Assembly (NCBI RefSeq): GCF_902686445.1
Contig: NW_025920104.1
Coordinates: 5,394,001-5,458,000 of the forward strand
Source of the DNA: Sciurus carolinensis
Lineage: Eukaryota; Chordata; Mammalia; Rodentia; Sciuridae
Length of the DNA stretch: 64,000 bases
Direction of reading: 5' to 3'
Both the position numbers and the translations under genes were made by a program. Under the pieces are notes generated by a model. The model saw only the letters and a program-made list of their open reading frames with translations, did not search any database and was not told where the DNA came from. Positions 21,480-33,386 of this stretch are shown here, in pieces; positions within the stretch are counted from its first letter, which is position 1, and each line of letters starts with the position of its first letter.

Positions 21480-22640
21480 GATTATTACAGGCTTGGGAAA
21501 ATGCTGGGGTGTTTGAAAGACTGACCAAACCGAACATGCAGTCAGTGTGATTGGCTTCTTGAAATCAGCTGGGGTGCATGGAAGACTAACCCAGACAAGC
21601 AAGCAGGCAGTGTGATGCATGTGAGGGACCTGGGTTGCTTGTACGGAAGACTTATTTACAATGAATAAGATATCAGTATGAGGGGAGTGTGGGCATCTGC
21701 TGGTGTGCAGGGAAGACTGACCCTGCTGAACAAGCAGCCAGGTTGAGGGGAGTGAGTACATCTGCTGGGGTGTAGGAGAGACTTACCCAGAGGGAGAAAG
21801 GAGGTGGCAGTGTGAGGGGCATTTTGACACCTGGAGGGGTGTGGGGAAGAATGACCAAACTCAGTAAGCAGAACATGTGAGGAATGAGGAGAAACCTGCA
21901 GGGCTGCAGGGAAGGCTGACCCAACTAAATAAGTAGGCAGTGTGAGGACATGTTGGGTGCCTGTTGGGGTGCAAGAAGAGTTGCCCACAGTGAGCAAGTA
22001 GACACTGTGATGGACATGCCAAATACTAGTGAGGTGCAGGGAATATTGCCTTTCACTTAGCAAGCAAGCAATGTGAGGGGTATGGGGAATCTCGCTGGGG
22101 TACATGGAAGAGTCACCCACATTGGCAAGCAAGTTGTGGGAAGAGGATGAGAAAACCTGCTGTGGTACAGCAAAGGCTATCCCACAGTGAGCAAACAGGC
22201 ACTATGAGAGGCCTGTGCAAACTGACTGGGGGCTAGGAAGACTTGGCAGCCATTGTGCAAGCTGGTAGTGTGTGACTGAAGACTGTTCATCAGTTTGAGG
22301 ACATGTGGACAACTGGTGGGATGCAGGCTAGTATGACAGAGTTGAATAAGTAGGAAGTGTGAGAGATCTGTGTAATTCTACTCTGGGTCAGGAAAACTGA
22401 CACAGCTGAGAAAGCAGGAAGTGTGAGACATTTGCAGAAACCTGTTGAGGTGAAGGTAAGACACTCAGATGAGCAAGACTGCAGTGTAATGGATTGTGCA
22501 AGGAAGACTGAACCACAGTGAGCAATCACATTTTCTAATGTATGGGGGAGAGTGAACCACATTGAACAAGCAGGAAGTATTGTGGGAACCCCAGTGTGCA
22601 GGAAGACTGACACAAGCTCCCTTGGGTGAGCAGGACAGAG
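21480..22640 (+). repeat. About 65-bp degenerate minisatellite, some 17 units
   Basis: The landmark gaagactgac (with variants) recurs near 21514, 21581, 21646, 21712, 21777, 21846, 21911, 21975, 22041, 22107, 22171 and 22238, and less clearly on to about 22600. The spacing is 64-69 bases. A fuller unit is ctggggtgcagggaag...gacccac...gagcaagcaggcagtgtgagg. Units differ strongly. Open minus-strand frames across it (for example 21656-22132) follow from the repeat and show no known domain. Confidence 0.88.
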
Positions 22641-22877
22641 GTAAACAATATTGAGTGTCCACATAGCAGTGGCACTCGACTCCAGTTCAGAAACAACCTC
22701 CAGCATGTTTTTAAAAGCAGGTTGGCAATAATTTCCCAGGGTAAGAGTAAGTCAGAGCTAGAAAATGCAGATGCTTATGCTCTGCATGCTCCTTCCAAAC
22801 AGTGGACTGTTTGGGGCTTTGACAAACCCACCATCCTCACTGGACTCAGTCCTGCATTGCCCTCCATTCTCTTTCAG

Positions 22878-23413
22878 GAGTGACAGTTTCTTTGAAGATT
22901 CAAGGATTTCATTCTACATGAGGAGTGACCTGGTGACCCAGAAGGTTGTCCATGACAGTAGGTGTTGTGTCCACAGGATCTGTGGTCAAGCCCAAGACCT
23001 CTGTATCCCATTCAAGCCAAAATGGAGCAGGCTAGGGATCAGAGGTTTCAGCTGCAACTTCCCACATCACCTGGACTGCCAGGGCCAAACTACAGGCAGC
23101 CCCACAAGCCTCAAGGCAGACAGCAAGGATTCACACATTTTCATGGCACCTATAGCAACACCACTCTCAGCCTTCCCAATTCCCAAGACACTCATAATGG
23201 ATAAAAGCCAGAGCACTTTGGAAGTCGCAGCTCCAGGGAACAAAACCATGACCATCCCATGCTTTTCCCACAAGCCAAGCCAGGTAGATACACCTCCACA
23301 GAGCTGTCCTTCCCAGGACCCTGTGGTTAGAAAGAATAGGTCAGTCTCTTTTTCTACCATCATTCCCTGGCACAGAGACTTCCCTGAACTGGACAACAGC
23401 CAACCTCACAAAG
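22878..23413 (+). pseudogene. GAB-type central exon (open frame)
   Basis: The exon is bounded by an acceptor (tctctttcag, ending 22877) and a consensus donor (AAG/gtgagt at 23413). All of its about 178 codons are open. It starts SDSFFEDSRISFYMRSDLVTQK, which follows the SFSQGTRASFLMRSD...QK stretch of GAB2. TPLSAFPIPKTLIMDK and VAAPGN match the TPLSAYQIPRTFTLDK and VATPGD blocks. A KPSQ..TP block and NRSVS...DNSQPHK also match. The proline-rich GRB2 SH3-binding core expected before KPSQ is not kept (CFSHKPSQ), and a central tract is shortened. The splice sites look usable. Confidence 0.85.
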
Positions 23414-25974
23414 GTGAGTGTCATGTGCAGCTAAGGTTAGGGGAGAGGGAGTTAGCACAGAGTTCTCACATTTTGCAGGCCCTCATCACGCAGGCCCAAG
23501 GCAGACTTTCAGTCATCTGTGGTCACTGACATTTAGGATGCAGGCCTCCTTTGCCACCCCAGCTCTTTCTTGGAGAACTCCCTACTCAGTGAGGGGAAGA
23601 GACCCTCCTAGTTAACCATAGTACAGTGTGTTCCAGGATTCATTGTGGCTCAAATCATAGTATTTTACACATCAAACTAAGGACTTAAAAGGAAATCTAC
23701 CTCAGTCCAAATTGCAGCCAAACCTAGAAGTACTAACAGACTACTAAAACAAAAATGAGAAAGTAGGTGATATTCTAAGGCACACTGGCATGTTTGTGGT
23801 TGAATGAAATTTCACTTGAAATCTGTCCTTCCACTATCACTGATTTTCCCTGAGTGCATTTCAGCACTGTCTGTACCTTATCTACTTGATGCAATAAACA
23901 TTCTCATTTCTTCCCATTGACCCCCCACCCCATAACCTGCACAGTCTCTTCTCACCCATCATGCAGCTTATGGAAGTTTTTCAGGGCAGAGCTGTATATC
24001 CATTTCATATGATGCCTGGGGTTAGAAGATTTACCCGGGATGACTCAATCCCAGGGTCCTGGCATCTGGTTTGGAGCTCTATGCTCATCTTCTGGCCTGG
24101 AACTGAGGCAGAGAGGTTTGGAATCATGCTCCTGACTACCATATCTCACCTCCAGCTGGGAAGTTAAACCCCACAAATATAAACCAGTGCCCATGTTTTT
24201 GATGTGGCTTCTGGAGGCTTCAAATTCCTCATCTTGGAATTGCCAACAGTGTTGTGTCACTCTGGGTGAGTAGGGCAGTGGGAGGAGATAGAAGCAGAGG
24301 GAGTGAGTGTACAAGTCAAGGGAATTCTGCAGATGCCTCCTGGGGCTTGTACCCCATACTCAGGAGGAACTTTCAAGTTCTCTGTTCTTGGTCAGGATAT
24401 GTCAGAAGTGAATCCTGTGCTGGGGTATCAGGGCTTGTGTTGTCTGGGGGACTATTAAGTCCAAGAGCAACTGGGGAGGGTATGGGGAATGTCCATGCAG
24501 GACCATGTGGGGCCACATGTGGTTTACTTTCTCTGTCAAGCTTCCTTCCCTGATACCCTCAAGCACTCCCAGAGTGGCACAGAGAGTGTAGGACCCTCTG
24601 CTGAGTCCAGGAGCCTTGGAGCCAGCTTTCTCCAGGTGAGTACATTTTGACTGGTTCTGCAGAATGCTTGGACAGGCGTAAGGCCACATCCTATAAGGTA
24701 TCAGCACATCCACAGCAACTGCCTCACAGGATGTTGCCTGGGCTTATCTCAGTTCAGGGTCCCAGGTCAGTGCAAGGTCCCTAATTTGGAAGAAATTAAT
24801 GTGCTGAGGTGGACTGGGGCACAGGTTCCCTGACTCACCTAGTGAGCAGAAAGTGGAATGCTCAGTGGGGTCTTCTGTCATGACCTGCATGACCATTAAT
24901 TTAGAAACAGACAAGGGGTGATAGAGGATTAAGAAAACTAAACACTTAGAAGGCAAGGTGGGATCAGGTAGGTACTGTCCTCTGATGGAGGAACATTGAC
25001 CCAGAACTGGCTCCACATGTTTCTCATATAGGCTTTATCATCAAGAGGTTATTTTTGAGAATGTTTATGGAAAACATCCAGGCTTGAAGGTCACAACATC
25101 TGTGAGATATTATGGTTATCTTAATATGTTCAGAATGCTCTATTAGGAGATAGCATCTGTGACTCAAGGTTAAAACTGACAGCTCTGGACATTTGTCCAG
25201 AGAGGACATGCCATAGCAACAGGGAAAAGTTAATCCTATACATTTGCACAGGGGAATCCCTGTGAAAGCACACCACAACCACAAGGCAATCCTATGCCTT
25301 GATTCACATCACTACTCCCCACAGTCTCCTATTCAGCAGACTCACCTCTGGAGTCTCTTCTAGAAGGGGAATGGTACAATGAGGGATGAGTCAGGTGGGA
25401 GAGAATGATGACTTCAGTGCAAGAACCCAGGCTGTGGGGAAGACTCTGATGGCTCCCAAAATGTCAGCAGATTGGTGCATTGAGGACAGTGACATGCAAC
25501 TTAGAAGCAACTGAGATGTGTGCCTCACTGTGGGCCCAGGGCTGAGAAGGCAGCTGAGCTGCTCACCTCCACTGCAGATGTGGCCTGTCCTGAAAACTTC
25601 TGGGCCAAAACCATAGCCCCAGTCTCACCTCCAGGGCCAGAACTGCCCATGTGTCACTTCCCCTGATGAACTCTGAGAGGTTTAACTGTTTGGTGAGGCT
25701 GGAGGCACATCCAGCCCATGCAGTTGCAGGCAGAGCTGTCCTTGCCCATCAGGCCTCTGGCCTGGGTGGACCCATCCACCAGAAGCATTTTACACTAGAC
25801 ATACCATTGATGCTTCATGTGTCCCAGGAAAGCTAGAAGAGGTCCATAAACCTCCCTACTGCCCATTCCCACCTTGGCTTCCTGCCTGAAGTTCAGTCTC
25901 CACAGTCATAATGTGGCCAATCTAGTGGTGGCTATCTTGACATGAATACAGATTTTCACTTCCTTCTTTATTCT
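23414..25974. other. Intronic DNA, no exon recognised
   Basis: Intron of the pseudogene. A donor-like ctccag/gtgagt at about 24634 has no recognisable coding sequence in front of it. No repeat was named. Confidence 0.45.
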
Positions 25975-26278
25975 GGTCAGTGATGGCTGTTTCCTTCACT
26001 GTCCTGTCCCTAGCCAGCAAGAACAGTTGTGCACCATCTGAATGGGGCTCATTCTGAAGATGACTACCTACCCTGATGCACAGGTCCTTTCACCCTACTG
26101 GCCATGAGGGGAGCATGTTTGAATGCCCAGCATGTCCATAACCCCAGGAGCCCAGGGAGTGACTACTTTTACTCTCTTAGCTGCCCATGTGAAGCCCTTC
26201 CTTCACACAAAGTCCTTGTCAGAAGAAGTGAGATCCAGCCACCTTCTGTAGACTGCAGTCTCAAACCAGGCCTGAAAG
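25975..26278 (+). pseudogene. GAB-type exon with SHP2/PI3K-region similarity (broken)
   Basis: The 3' end is sharp: CTGAAAG/gtaagt at 26278. From about 26014 the frame reads PARTVV, then SEDDYLP, matching the SEDNYVPM (p85-binding YVPM) block of GAB2. A TGA at 26074-26076 stands where methionine is expected. FTLLAM, a shortened middle and RSEIQPPSVDCSLKP follow, close to the GSEIQPPPVNRNLKP block of GAB2. Before 26014 the similarity continues in another frame (SDG then FLHCP), so there is at least one frameshift too. The 5' boundary is approximate. Confidence 0.83.
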
Positions 26279-28191
26279 GTAAGTACACTCTATCCCTATA
26301 CCACCCCTGGACAACACCCAGGTCTGCTGGCTTTGCTTATGTATCATATGGATCCTGGACTTGTGGTTAAGACATTGGATAAATCACTGAAACTCAGTCT
26401 TATTTCTTATCTGTGAAATTGAGGTAGCACCTGCCCCTAGGTTTGTGGAAGGAGAGCCCCCAGGACAGAATTCAGGGCACTGCATGTGTTTACTGCAGTC
26501 AGATCTGGCCCTTACACAGGCCAGGAGGAAAGGCTTCAAGGCCCAGGTCTGCACTGCCTGGTTCTGCAGGAGGAGGACTAGCAACAGGATTCCATTGGGG
26601 AGCAAGACCAAGAGCACCAGCATAAAGATCCCTGTGTCTGACCAACAGCCCTCAGTCCCAGTGTATGGAACTCAAGTCACAGGACCTGCAGAGTCCCCTC
26701 CCTCCATCCTGGGCTAATCTGCATACCCAGAAGTGGTACCAGTGACCATCTCCACTTCACATGCAGTCTCTTGATTTATTTTACAAAATCATGAACCTGG
26801 GTAGAAAACCCTGGGATTAGACCATGTGTCCCATTTTGGATCCTGGACATGTGAATACTATAGATAAATAGGAGAAATATATATATTTTTGAACCTGAAA
26901 AACTATGTGAGGCTGTGCCTTAGTTTCTCCATGTGAAACTGGAGTGGCCATGAAGACCTCCATGAATATGCCATGGGACTGAACATGTGTGCTGTTGCTG
27001 TGTCTGGTCATTAAGTTCCTGATCCTTTACAGCAAAACCAGTACACCTGGTCTTGTGTGGCAGCATCCTTGGCCAGACCTTCTCCTGGTCACCCAGGGCC
27101 ATGTAAGCAGGGTTAGTGGGAAGGGGTGAGATTAGTGGGTTCTTACTGGTCTGAGGATCAGGAAAGCTGGAAACAAACTGCTGCTGCTGTTGCCTAATAT
27201 GCCTCCTGAGGCTGGGTACTTTGATCTTTGAAGATAGACACTTGCATCCTTTTCATATATTATTCTGCAGATGGAGTAAATCTCAGGCCACCTGGACATG
27301 ACCACAGGTAGCTGAGACTCCTCCTTGTCCTTCCACAGTGGCTGTATCTCAATCTTCAGCTCCACCCAGAATGTACACATCACCCCCACACATAGTACCA
27401 CCAGGCTGCACCTGAGAGACAGTGAGAAAATGCACGTCCTTGTCATGAGCACTCTAGGGCCCACTCCCAGCTCCCTGTGGCATGGCTCATTTGCCTCAGC
27501 CCAGACTCCCTACCTCCTTTTGGGAAGAGTCTGGTGCAAATCGTTCCTGAGTACAGAGCACCATCATTAGCTGGGGGAAAGTGTGGTTACCAGTGAAGTC
27601 TCAAAAACTCTTGACTCTGGTGCAGGTGGCAGAATCCCTGTCTTTGGAGAGTGGTGCTGGAGATAGGAAGGTGCAGGGTGCAGGCCACAGTCTGAAATGA
27701 GCAAAGGCAGAGCATATGGGTCATCCCTAAGGTCCTTGCTGACAGGGCACAACTGCCCAGTACCTGGTCAAAGAGCTCAGGCTCCACCTGTATCATCACA
27801 GAGGACTCCAGAAGAATCCTAGACACAGTGCAGGGCATCATAGTGGGGTCCAGGCTGCTCCAGTGTGACCACCCAATTCAGGCCATGGGTGGGAGCATCA
27901 GGTCCTGATTAGAGAAGCCACAGAAACCCTACAGACAGCATCTAGGGGCAGAGTGCTGCCTTCTTACTCTCACAGAGCAGGCAAGAAGCAGACCCAGGAC
28001 TGCAGCTGCACAGTTCTGTCACTGTGGGCAGATCACTGCACCTCTCTGAACTAGTCTATTCATGACCAGATCTATAAAAGCAGCAGCAGTGCCTGTTGCA
28101 CTGGCACAGCACTGAGGGACTGCTGGATGGGCAGATTTTCTACCAAGGTTGTTTCCCTGTGCTCACTGACTGCTTTTTTTCCTTTTTATAG
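26279..28191. other. Intronic DNA with possible MIR traces
   Basis: No GAB exon was recognised, although one more coding stretch (between the LKP block and the last SHP2 motifs) is expected here. Weak MIR-like blocks lie near 26345-26430 (gtgaaattgaggtagcacc) and 28010-28110 (ctctgaactagtc...atctataaaa). They are too diverged to delimit. Confidence 0.4.
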
Positions 28192-28316
28192 CAGAGCCCA
28201 GGTGTGGGCTCCTTTTATCTGTTTCACCAGCAGTCCACTGGCCACAGGAAGAGCCCTACCAGTGAGGAGTACTTGACCCTGGACTTCCAGCCAAGCTTCC
28301 CATGTGCCCACCACTC
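28192..28316 (+). pseudogene. GAB-type exon with first SHP2-binding tyrosine motif
   Basis: After a ctttttatag acceptor, an open frame reads QSPGVGSF, then STG, and EEYLTLDFQPS at about 28267-28299. This matches the STG..DYLALDFQPS block of GAB2, whose tyrosine binds an SH2 domain of SHP2. The tyrosine is kept. The donor is not a clear GT, so splicing may be lost. The 3' end is approximate. Confidence 0.85.
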
Positions 28317-29080
28317 AGCTGCCTGTGGGGATCAGGGTTTCAGGGGATGCAGACTTTGGTCTCTTTCCTTCCATACCTAGCAGTAACAACTTCAACCTGA
28401 TTCAGCTAGGATCCCCCTCAGGGCACAGGGTCCCTCCCACCACACAGCCACATGCATGAATGCAGAAGCCAGACTTGCTCAGGGTTGTGGACTCAGTGGC
28501 AGATGGAATCCAAGTCTCCTGCCTCCTGTTCTGAATTCTGCTTTGAGAAGCACTCACTCTGGGGCAGGGATTCAGGCACAGTGGTGTAGAGAAGAGACCA
28601 ACCAGTCTAGACAGGGGATGGAGCTCTGTCTTGCAGGGTTGAGGGCTATCAAAGGAGCATACAAAAAATCCTGTGGCCCATACCCCATGCCTCCTCCTGG
28701 ATGCATCCAGGCTCATCTCCAGAACCAGGGAGCACACACAGAGCCCTGCATCCTGAGCCTCATTCCCATGGATCAAGGAGGGCAGAGACTGAGGCCTGGT
28801 CTCATCACCATTGCCAGGGAATACAGGCAGAGCCCAGCACCCCATGCCTCCTTCCCCAGGGTAGTTGGGGAGAGATGGCACCCTGGGCTCACCCCAACAG
28901 CCAGAGAGGGCCTCTGTCCCACAGCTGGGACATCGGGAGGCTTTCAGGATCTGTCACATCATGCTTAGAAGAAGAGAGCTCCTGAGGCAGGTAGGAGCAC
29001 CTCTTGTCCCCTTCAACCAGACCACCCCACACATCCATCCCCTCTCTGCCTGACTAGTGACTCAGTCACTCTCCCCTCAG
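28317..29080. other. Intronic DNA, possible orphan exon-like segment
   Basis: A stretch at about 28924-28990 has an acceptor-like tgtcccacag and a donor-like ggcag/gtagga. It does not resemble GAB and is probably fortuitous. Nothing else was seen. Confidence 0.35.
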
Positions 29081-29760
29081 CCCTTTAGGTCATCTGATGC
29101 CTCTAAGGAGGACAACTACATTGAGGTGGACTAAGAGAAGACCCAGGCCCTACAGTGCACCACAAGGAGAGGGCAGACATGCATCAGTACCCAGGCCCTT
29201 CCAAGGACGGCAAGCCACAACAGTACAGTAGCCATGCTTCCTGACCTCCACCCACCTCCTGCCCACTGAGCCTCAACTTTGGGGATTTGAACTTTTGCCT
29301 GGGAGGGGAGGGCTGACCCAGGTGCTTCCTTGGACCCCCAGGACTCCTTCGACCCAGTGCTTCCTTGACCACTCAAGATGGGTGTGATTTCTATCAGCAA
29401 AGCAACACCCTAGTGAGAGGTGTTTGTGAAAGTGCACCCTCGGCCCATCCTCCAGACCTGAATATTGAGAAAAAACAAGCCTATCAGTATTTTCTGTCAA
29501 ACTGAGAATCTTCATGTTAGCCCTTCTCTTTGTGACTGCCCTTTCCCTACAAACAGGTATCTTTCTAAATCTGCACTTATTCAGCCTTCCCTTCCTCAGT
29601 ATTCATCACACCAAAGACTGTACAATCATCCTGACCAGTTGTCCATGACTAAACTCCACTTGTGTCAGGGATAAAGAGACCAGCAGACTCCCTTCTTGGT
29701 GTGCTTGCTTTCAGTTTTGGTTGCTGTGTGCTCTTCCGTATGTAGAATAAAGTTCTTGCC
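29081..29760 (+). pseudogene. GAB-type terminal exon with second SHP2 motif, early stop and 3'UTR
   Basis: The ctctcccctcag acceptor ends at 29080. The frame reads SSDASKEDNYIEVD, matching the SSVTSDEKVDYVQVD block of GAB2, the second SHP2-binding tyrosine. A TAA at 29132-29134 replaces a lysine codon. The DNA beyond still follows the family (EKTQALQ, and a PSK block in another frame near 29190), so about 30 residues are cut off. The rest to about 29760 is 3'UTR-like and ends at a poly(A) signal. Confidence 0.85.
29746..29751 (+). terminator. Poly(A) signal AATAAA
   Basis: A canonical AATAAA about 610 bases after the last GAB-like coding sequence, on the same strand. It is plausible as the original 3' end of that gene. 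Confidence 0.55.
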
Positions 29761-29769
29761 CTGCTGACA

Positions 29770-30360
29770 GAGTTGATTAGTTTCCCCTTATTGTTTTTTT
29801 CCTGTGGTGCCCAGGATCCTGGACACTTTCAATATGACTTTGGGCTCTGGGCCAGGATTCATGCCCAAGTTCCCTCTCAGACTCAGTCCTCTTCCCTCAG
29901 CCCCCAGGCCCAGAAGAGGATAAGTTGGCCCTCTGGCTGGGAAGAACAAATCAGCAGACCAGGTCAGAGTAAACTTTTCATCCCAATTTTTGCTGGGGAC
30001 AAGGGCTGCCAGTGAATAGAAGAGTGAAGAAGGAAGCCAGAGGGCAAATGACAGGATCACAGATGTGGAAGAGTAGCTGATCCCAAAATCTGAGGTCATG
30101 GCAGGACAATTGCAACCAATGCCACAAGGAAGGAGGAGGAGAAACAGCAGGCAGCAACAGCCATGGTGCACAGCACAGAACAAGGGTGCCAGTCATAGGT
30201 TGACCCAGAACTTTGGAATTGGCTGTCCTCTGACCCTGGGGTGATGTACTGTTCCCCACCCCATTGGGTCTCCACCCCACCTGTAGCACCATAATTCCAG
30301 TCATGTGGGGTGTGGAAGGGAGTATGTGGATGGAGTTGATGTGCTGGGACCACGGTCAGC
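29770..30360. other. No gene recognised
   Basis: GC-richer non-coding DNA. Overlapping minus-strand frames up to 131 codons are present, with hydrophobic stretches but no motif known to me. Confidence 0.4.
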
Positions 30361-30369
30361 ATCAGGCTG

Positions 30370-30730
30370 GGCAGTCAGTGCAGCAGAGGTCTCCTGGTGG
30401 GTTGTGAGGCAGGGTGAGGCCATAGAGCAGATGCAGGGATAAATGCAGAGGGGCTGGTGGAAGCTGAGCAAGATGCGTTGTGGACTGAGGGGTGGTAAAA
30501 GGCACAGAAGAGCATGTGGATGGAGGTGGTGCAGGAGTGGGTGCTGGGGACAGCAGTGGGCTAATAATGAGTGCAGCAGAATTCCCCTGGTGGGACATGG
30601 GACAGGAGTGTGATGTGAATCAGTGCAATGGAAGTCTCCTGGTGGGCTGTGAGACAGGGTGAGGGCGCACAGCAGATGCAGGGACTCTGCCACAGGAGCT
30701 GGTCAAAGCTGAGCAAGGTCCAGGGTGAAG
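30370..30730 (+). repeat. Diverged duplication, about 100-bp unit
   Basis: A block with gtctcctggtggg, gagcagatgcaggga and gctgagcaag at about 30380-30475 recurs with changes at about 30625-30720. A partial third copy (ttcccctggtggga) lies near 30580. It is a degenerate minisatellite with an interrupted middle. Confidence 0.7.
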
Positions 30731-33386
30731 CAGAGGGAAGGAGTGGCAAGTTCAGGGAGTCATGTGTGTGGCAGTGGAACTAGAGAAAGTCTATCAGAGC
30801 TGTGGCCAGAGACTTGGGCTAGGCCTAAAGGTAGGGTCCAGTGTTTCTCAGCTCATCTTACCTCTTTTGAATCCAGCATTCCAGGTGCCAGGCAAGACTT
30901 GGTCTACCTCTCCTACTTACAAGGTCATCCAAAGTCAGGTGTCCTCTAAAGCTCTTCCTCTCAACCTATAAGGCAATCTTGTTTTTTCACATTGAGATCC
31001 TGACCAACATTATGCAGATGTGTTCAGATACTGATGGCCTTTATCTCCCAGTGATACCCTTGGACTGAAAATGCAATGAGAATTCAGCCCTTCCAAGCAT
31101 GTCAGGAGGGGAAGAAAACTGGTCTCAGAACTTGAACAGACTCAAGTGGGTTCTTTTTGTGGTGACATGAGGCATTGGTTAGGAGCATACAGAAAATTGC
31201 AGACCATTAGAAATGCCACCCAGAGGGGGCTGCCCATCTCATCTGAAGGGGCTGAAAGTGGGTCCCATTCTAGGCAAGCCTGAGGTGTGACAGTGCCACA
31301 TATGGCTCACACAATCTCAATATGGTGTCACCTCAAAGTCCTCTCCAAAATGATCCCAGTAAGGCCAGTGTGCCAGTCTTGGCTGATGTCACACTAATAG
31401 AAGTCAGTTGATCTTCTTGGCTGGGAGCAAAAATAAATTCTCTGCTAAGGAGTTGTTTCTCTGATCTGTTAAGTGGAAATGTACTAGGGTCTCCTGGCTC
31501 ATGTCTCGCAGACACATTAGAAAGAAGTTCTCTGACATTTCCATGGATGGGAAACTTGGGGCAAAAATGCAGCTCCACCCATGGCAGGAGAAGATAGCCC
31601 CTCTTGGCACACTGGTGCCCACTCTGACCCTGATTCCCACTGTTCAACTGTGCAAGAGAGGATGGTCAGGATGGTGGTCAGGGTTTTTTGGGGTCACTCA
31701 GAGATTCTCTCCAGATGTTCAGGGGAGGAGTGAGGTGCAGGATCTGCAGCCACAGGGAACTGCCTTCTCAACCAGTCACTGGTCTGTGTCCAAGTCCAGC
31801 CCAGTAGAGGTCACCATCCACCTTCCACCTCTCCAGGTTCTCACAGAGAAGGAAAGAAGGTGGTGTTTTCAGCAGGTGTTCTAGGAAGCCCAGACTTCTT
31901 AGGACCTGAAAGTCTCCACCTGAGAGGGAAGCATGTACAGTGTTCATTGGGCATGGCTTGACCTGAGATCCTTCCCCCTCCCTCCCTTCTCTGCTTCCAC
32001 TTGATTTTGTCCTCACTGCCATTCAGCTCTTCTTTCGGGTCCTCCCATCCTGGCACTAGTCAGGTCATGCTTTTATTCACAGTGCACATAAGTGAAAAGT
32101 CCTCTCCCCTTGGTGTTGCATTTCACAAATTACAAGCATGGGTGTAAACACAGAGCCTGAGTCACAGTTACACTTCCCAGAAGGTAAGAAACTCAGTGCA
32201 TGCAGACCCTGCAGCTACCTAGTCTAGTCCTATTCCTGACTGAGGACTTGGTTCTCCTCCCCATTTAGGAGGAGCTAGATCAGTGTTAGTGTACAGTGAG
32301 ATCAGGATCTGCCAAACATCTGGCCACCACCATGGTTAGTTGAGTCAGCAGCTTCCTCATACACATCTCTTCAGTAAAGCAAGCACCTCTCTCAAACAGA
32401 AGTTGATACTGACAGTGGCACCTCTGGCCCTGCAACAGGCAGATAAAGGGCTCCATGTGCTCCTCCCCTCTATGGGATACTCACCATGTTCCTCCCCTCT
32501 ATGTAGAATTGGCCATACTCCTTCCCTCTAAGTGGTATCTGCCCATTCCTTTCCTCCCCTACTTGGTAGGTGGTGGACAGGAAAGTCATGAGACCAGATC
32601 AGCTCCTCTTCTGTGTCCTGTACCATGCTGGTTCTACCCACACAACTCCCACAACTTAGGAAGGGTACCCAAGAGACCCCCCCAACCACTGTAACCTCCT
32701 TGGAGGAATGAGATTCCACATTGGAAAAATTCACAGCTCCTCTGTGCAAGGGCTTGCACCCCATTGCACTGTGGATACCTCAGAGGAGTCATTATTTGAA
32801 ATGAGCTGAAAGGGAAGAGCTATCTGCTGGGAGGGTTCAACCCTCAGTGCTTCTGTACACAGGTGACCACCCAGGTCAGAGGGGCAGGGGCAAAGCCTAG
32901 ACATGCATCCTGGACAGGGACCACCATATGGACCAAGGGGAAATGTACTCTGGGCCTTGACTCATAGTCATCAGAAGAATGCAGGAGCTTGGTGTGTGTC
33001 ACCCCACCAGTGTCAGCATTGCTTGATTGAGGATATTGTATACTGAATGCACACAGAGGAAAATGCCTGAATTGAGCACATCTGTAGTCATCTAGCATCC
33101 CATCCCTGCAAATAACCAAAAATGGAGCTCTCATCTTTCATCCAGGAAGTCAACATTCCTGATGGAGATACTGTTCCCAGAAGAAATATCAAGGCCTCTC
33201 CTGAGGTTGGGTGGTGCCCCCAGATTGGAGCAGGCAATCTAATATGAGAGAGCTCACATTAGAAAACCAATCTATATTTTTGATAGTGTCAAACAAAACT
33301 GAAAAAATGTGATCAAATCAAATTAGAAAGCTTCTGAACTCCCCAAAAGTAATTGGCAGAGTGAAGAGACAACCTCCAGAAAGAGG
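30731..33386. other. No gene recognised
   Basis: Non-coding up to the assembly gap. Short CTCCCCTCTATG-type blocks recur at 32460-32530 with roughly 30-40 base spacing. Frames up to 127 codons overlap on both strands and have no recognisable domain. Confidence 0.4.

Larger units (their letters stand above)
3170..29760 (+). pseudogene. Decayed GAB2/GAB4-type docking-protein gene (whole locus)
   Basis: GAB proteins are cytoplasmic adaptors with an N-terminal PH domain and tyrosine motifs that recruit PI3K and SHP2 downstream of receptors, bridged by GRB2. Five stretches in the correct order on this strand match that family: a PH core at 3170-3468, the central region at 22878-23413, a stretch ending in a SEIQPP-like block at about 25975-26278, an EEYLTLDF-type motif at 28192-28316, and a DNYIEVD-type motif at 29081-29134. 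A poly(A) signal follows. Exons 1 and 3 and part of the C-terminal region were not found. Stops or frameshifts occur in the PH exon, the third visible exon and the last exon, so no full-length product is possible. L1-A with its ERV sits in the intron after the PH exon. A GAB4 relic is the likeliest identity because the locus is compact and decayed, but a duplicated GAB2 cannot be excluded. Confidence 0.82.

Noticed and set aside
21656..22132. 158-codon minus-strand frame
   Set aside because: It follows the 65-base minisatellite period and has no independent protein features.
22765..22877. Extending the open frame upstream of the 22878 exon
   Set aside because: The frame is open from 22765, but the GAB match and the acceptor both begin at 22878; the upstream part reads through intron.
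28924..28990. Exon-like segment between acceptor- and donor-like sites
   Set aside because: The translation does not match GAB proteins, and the splice consensus alone is weak.
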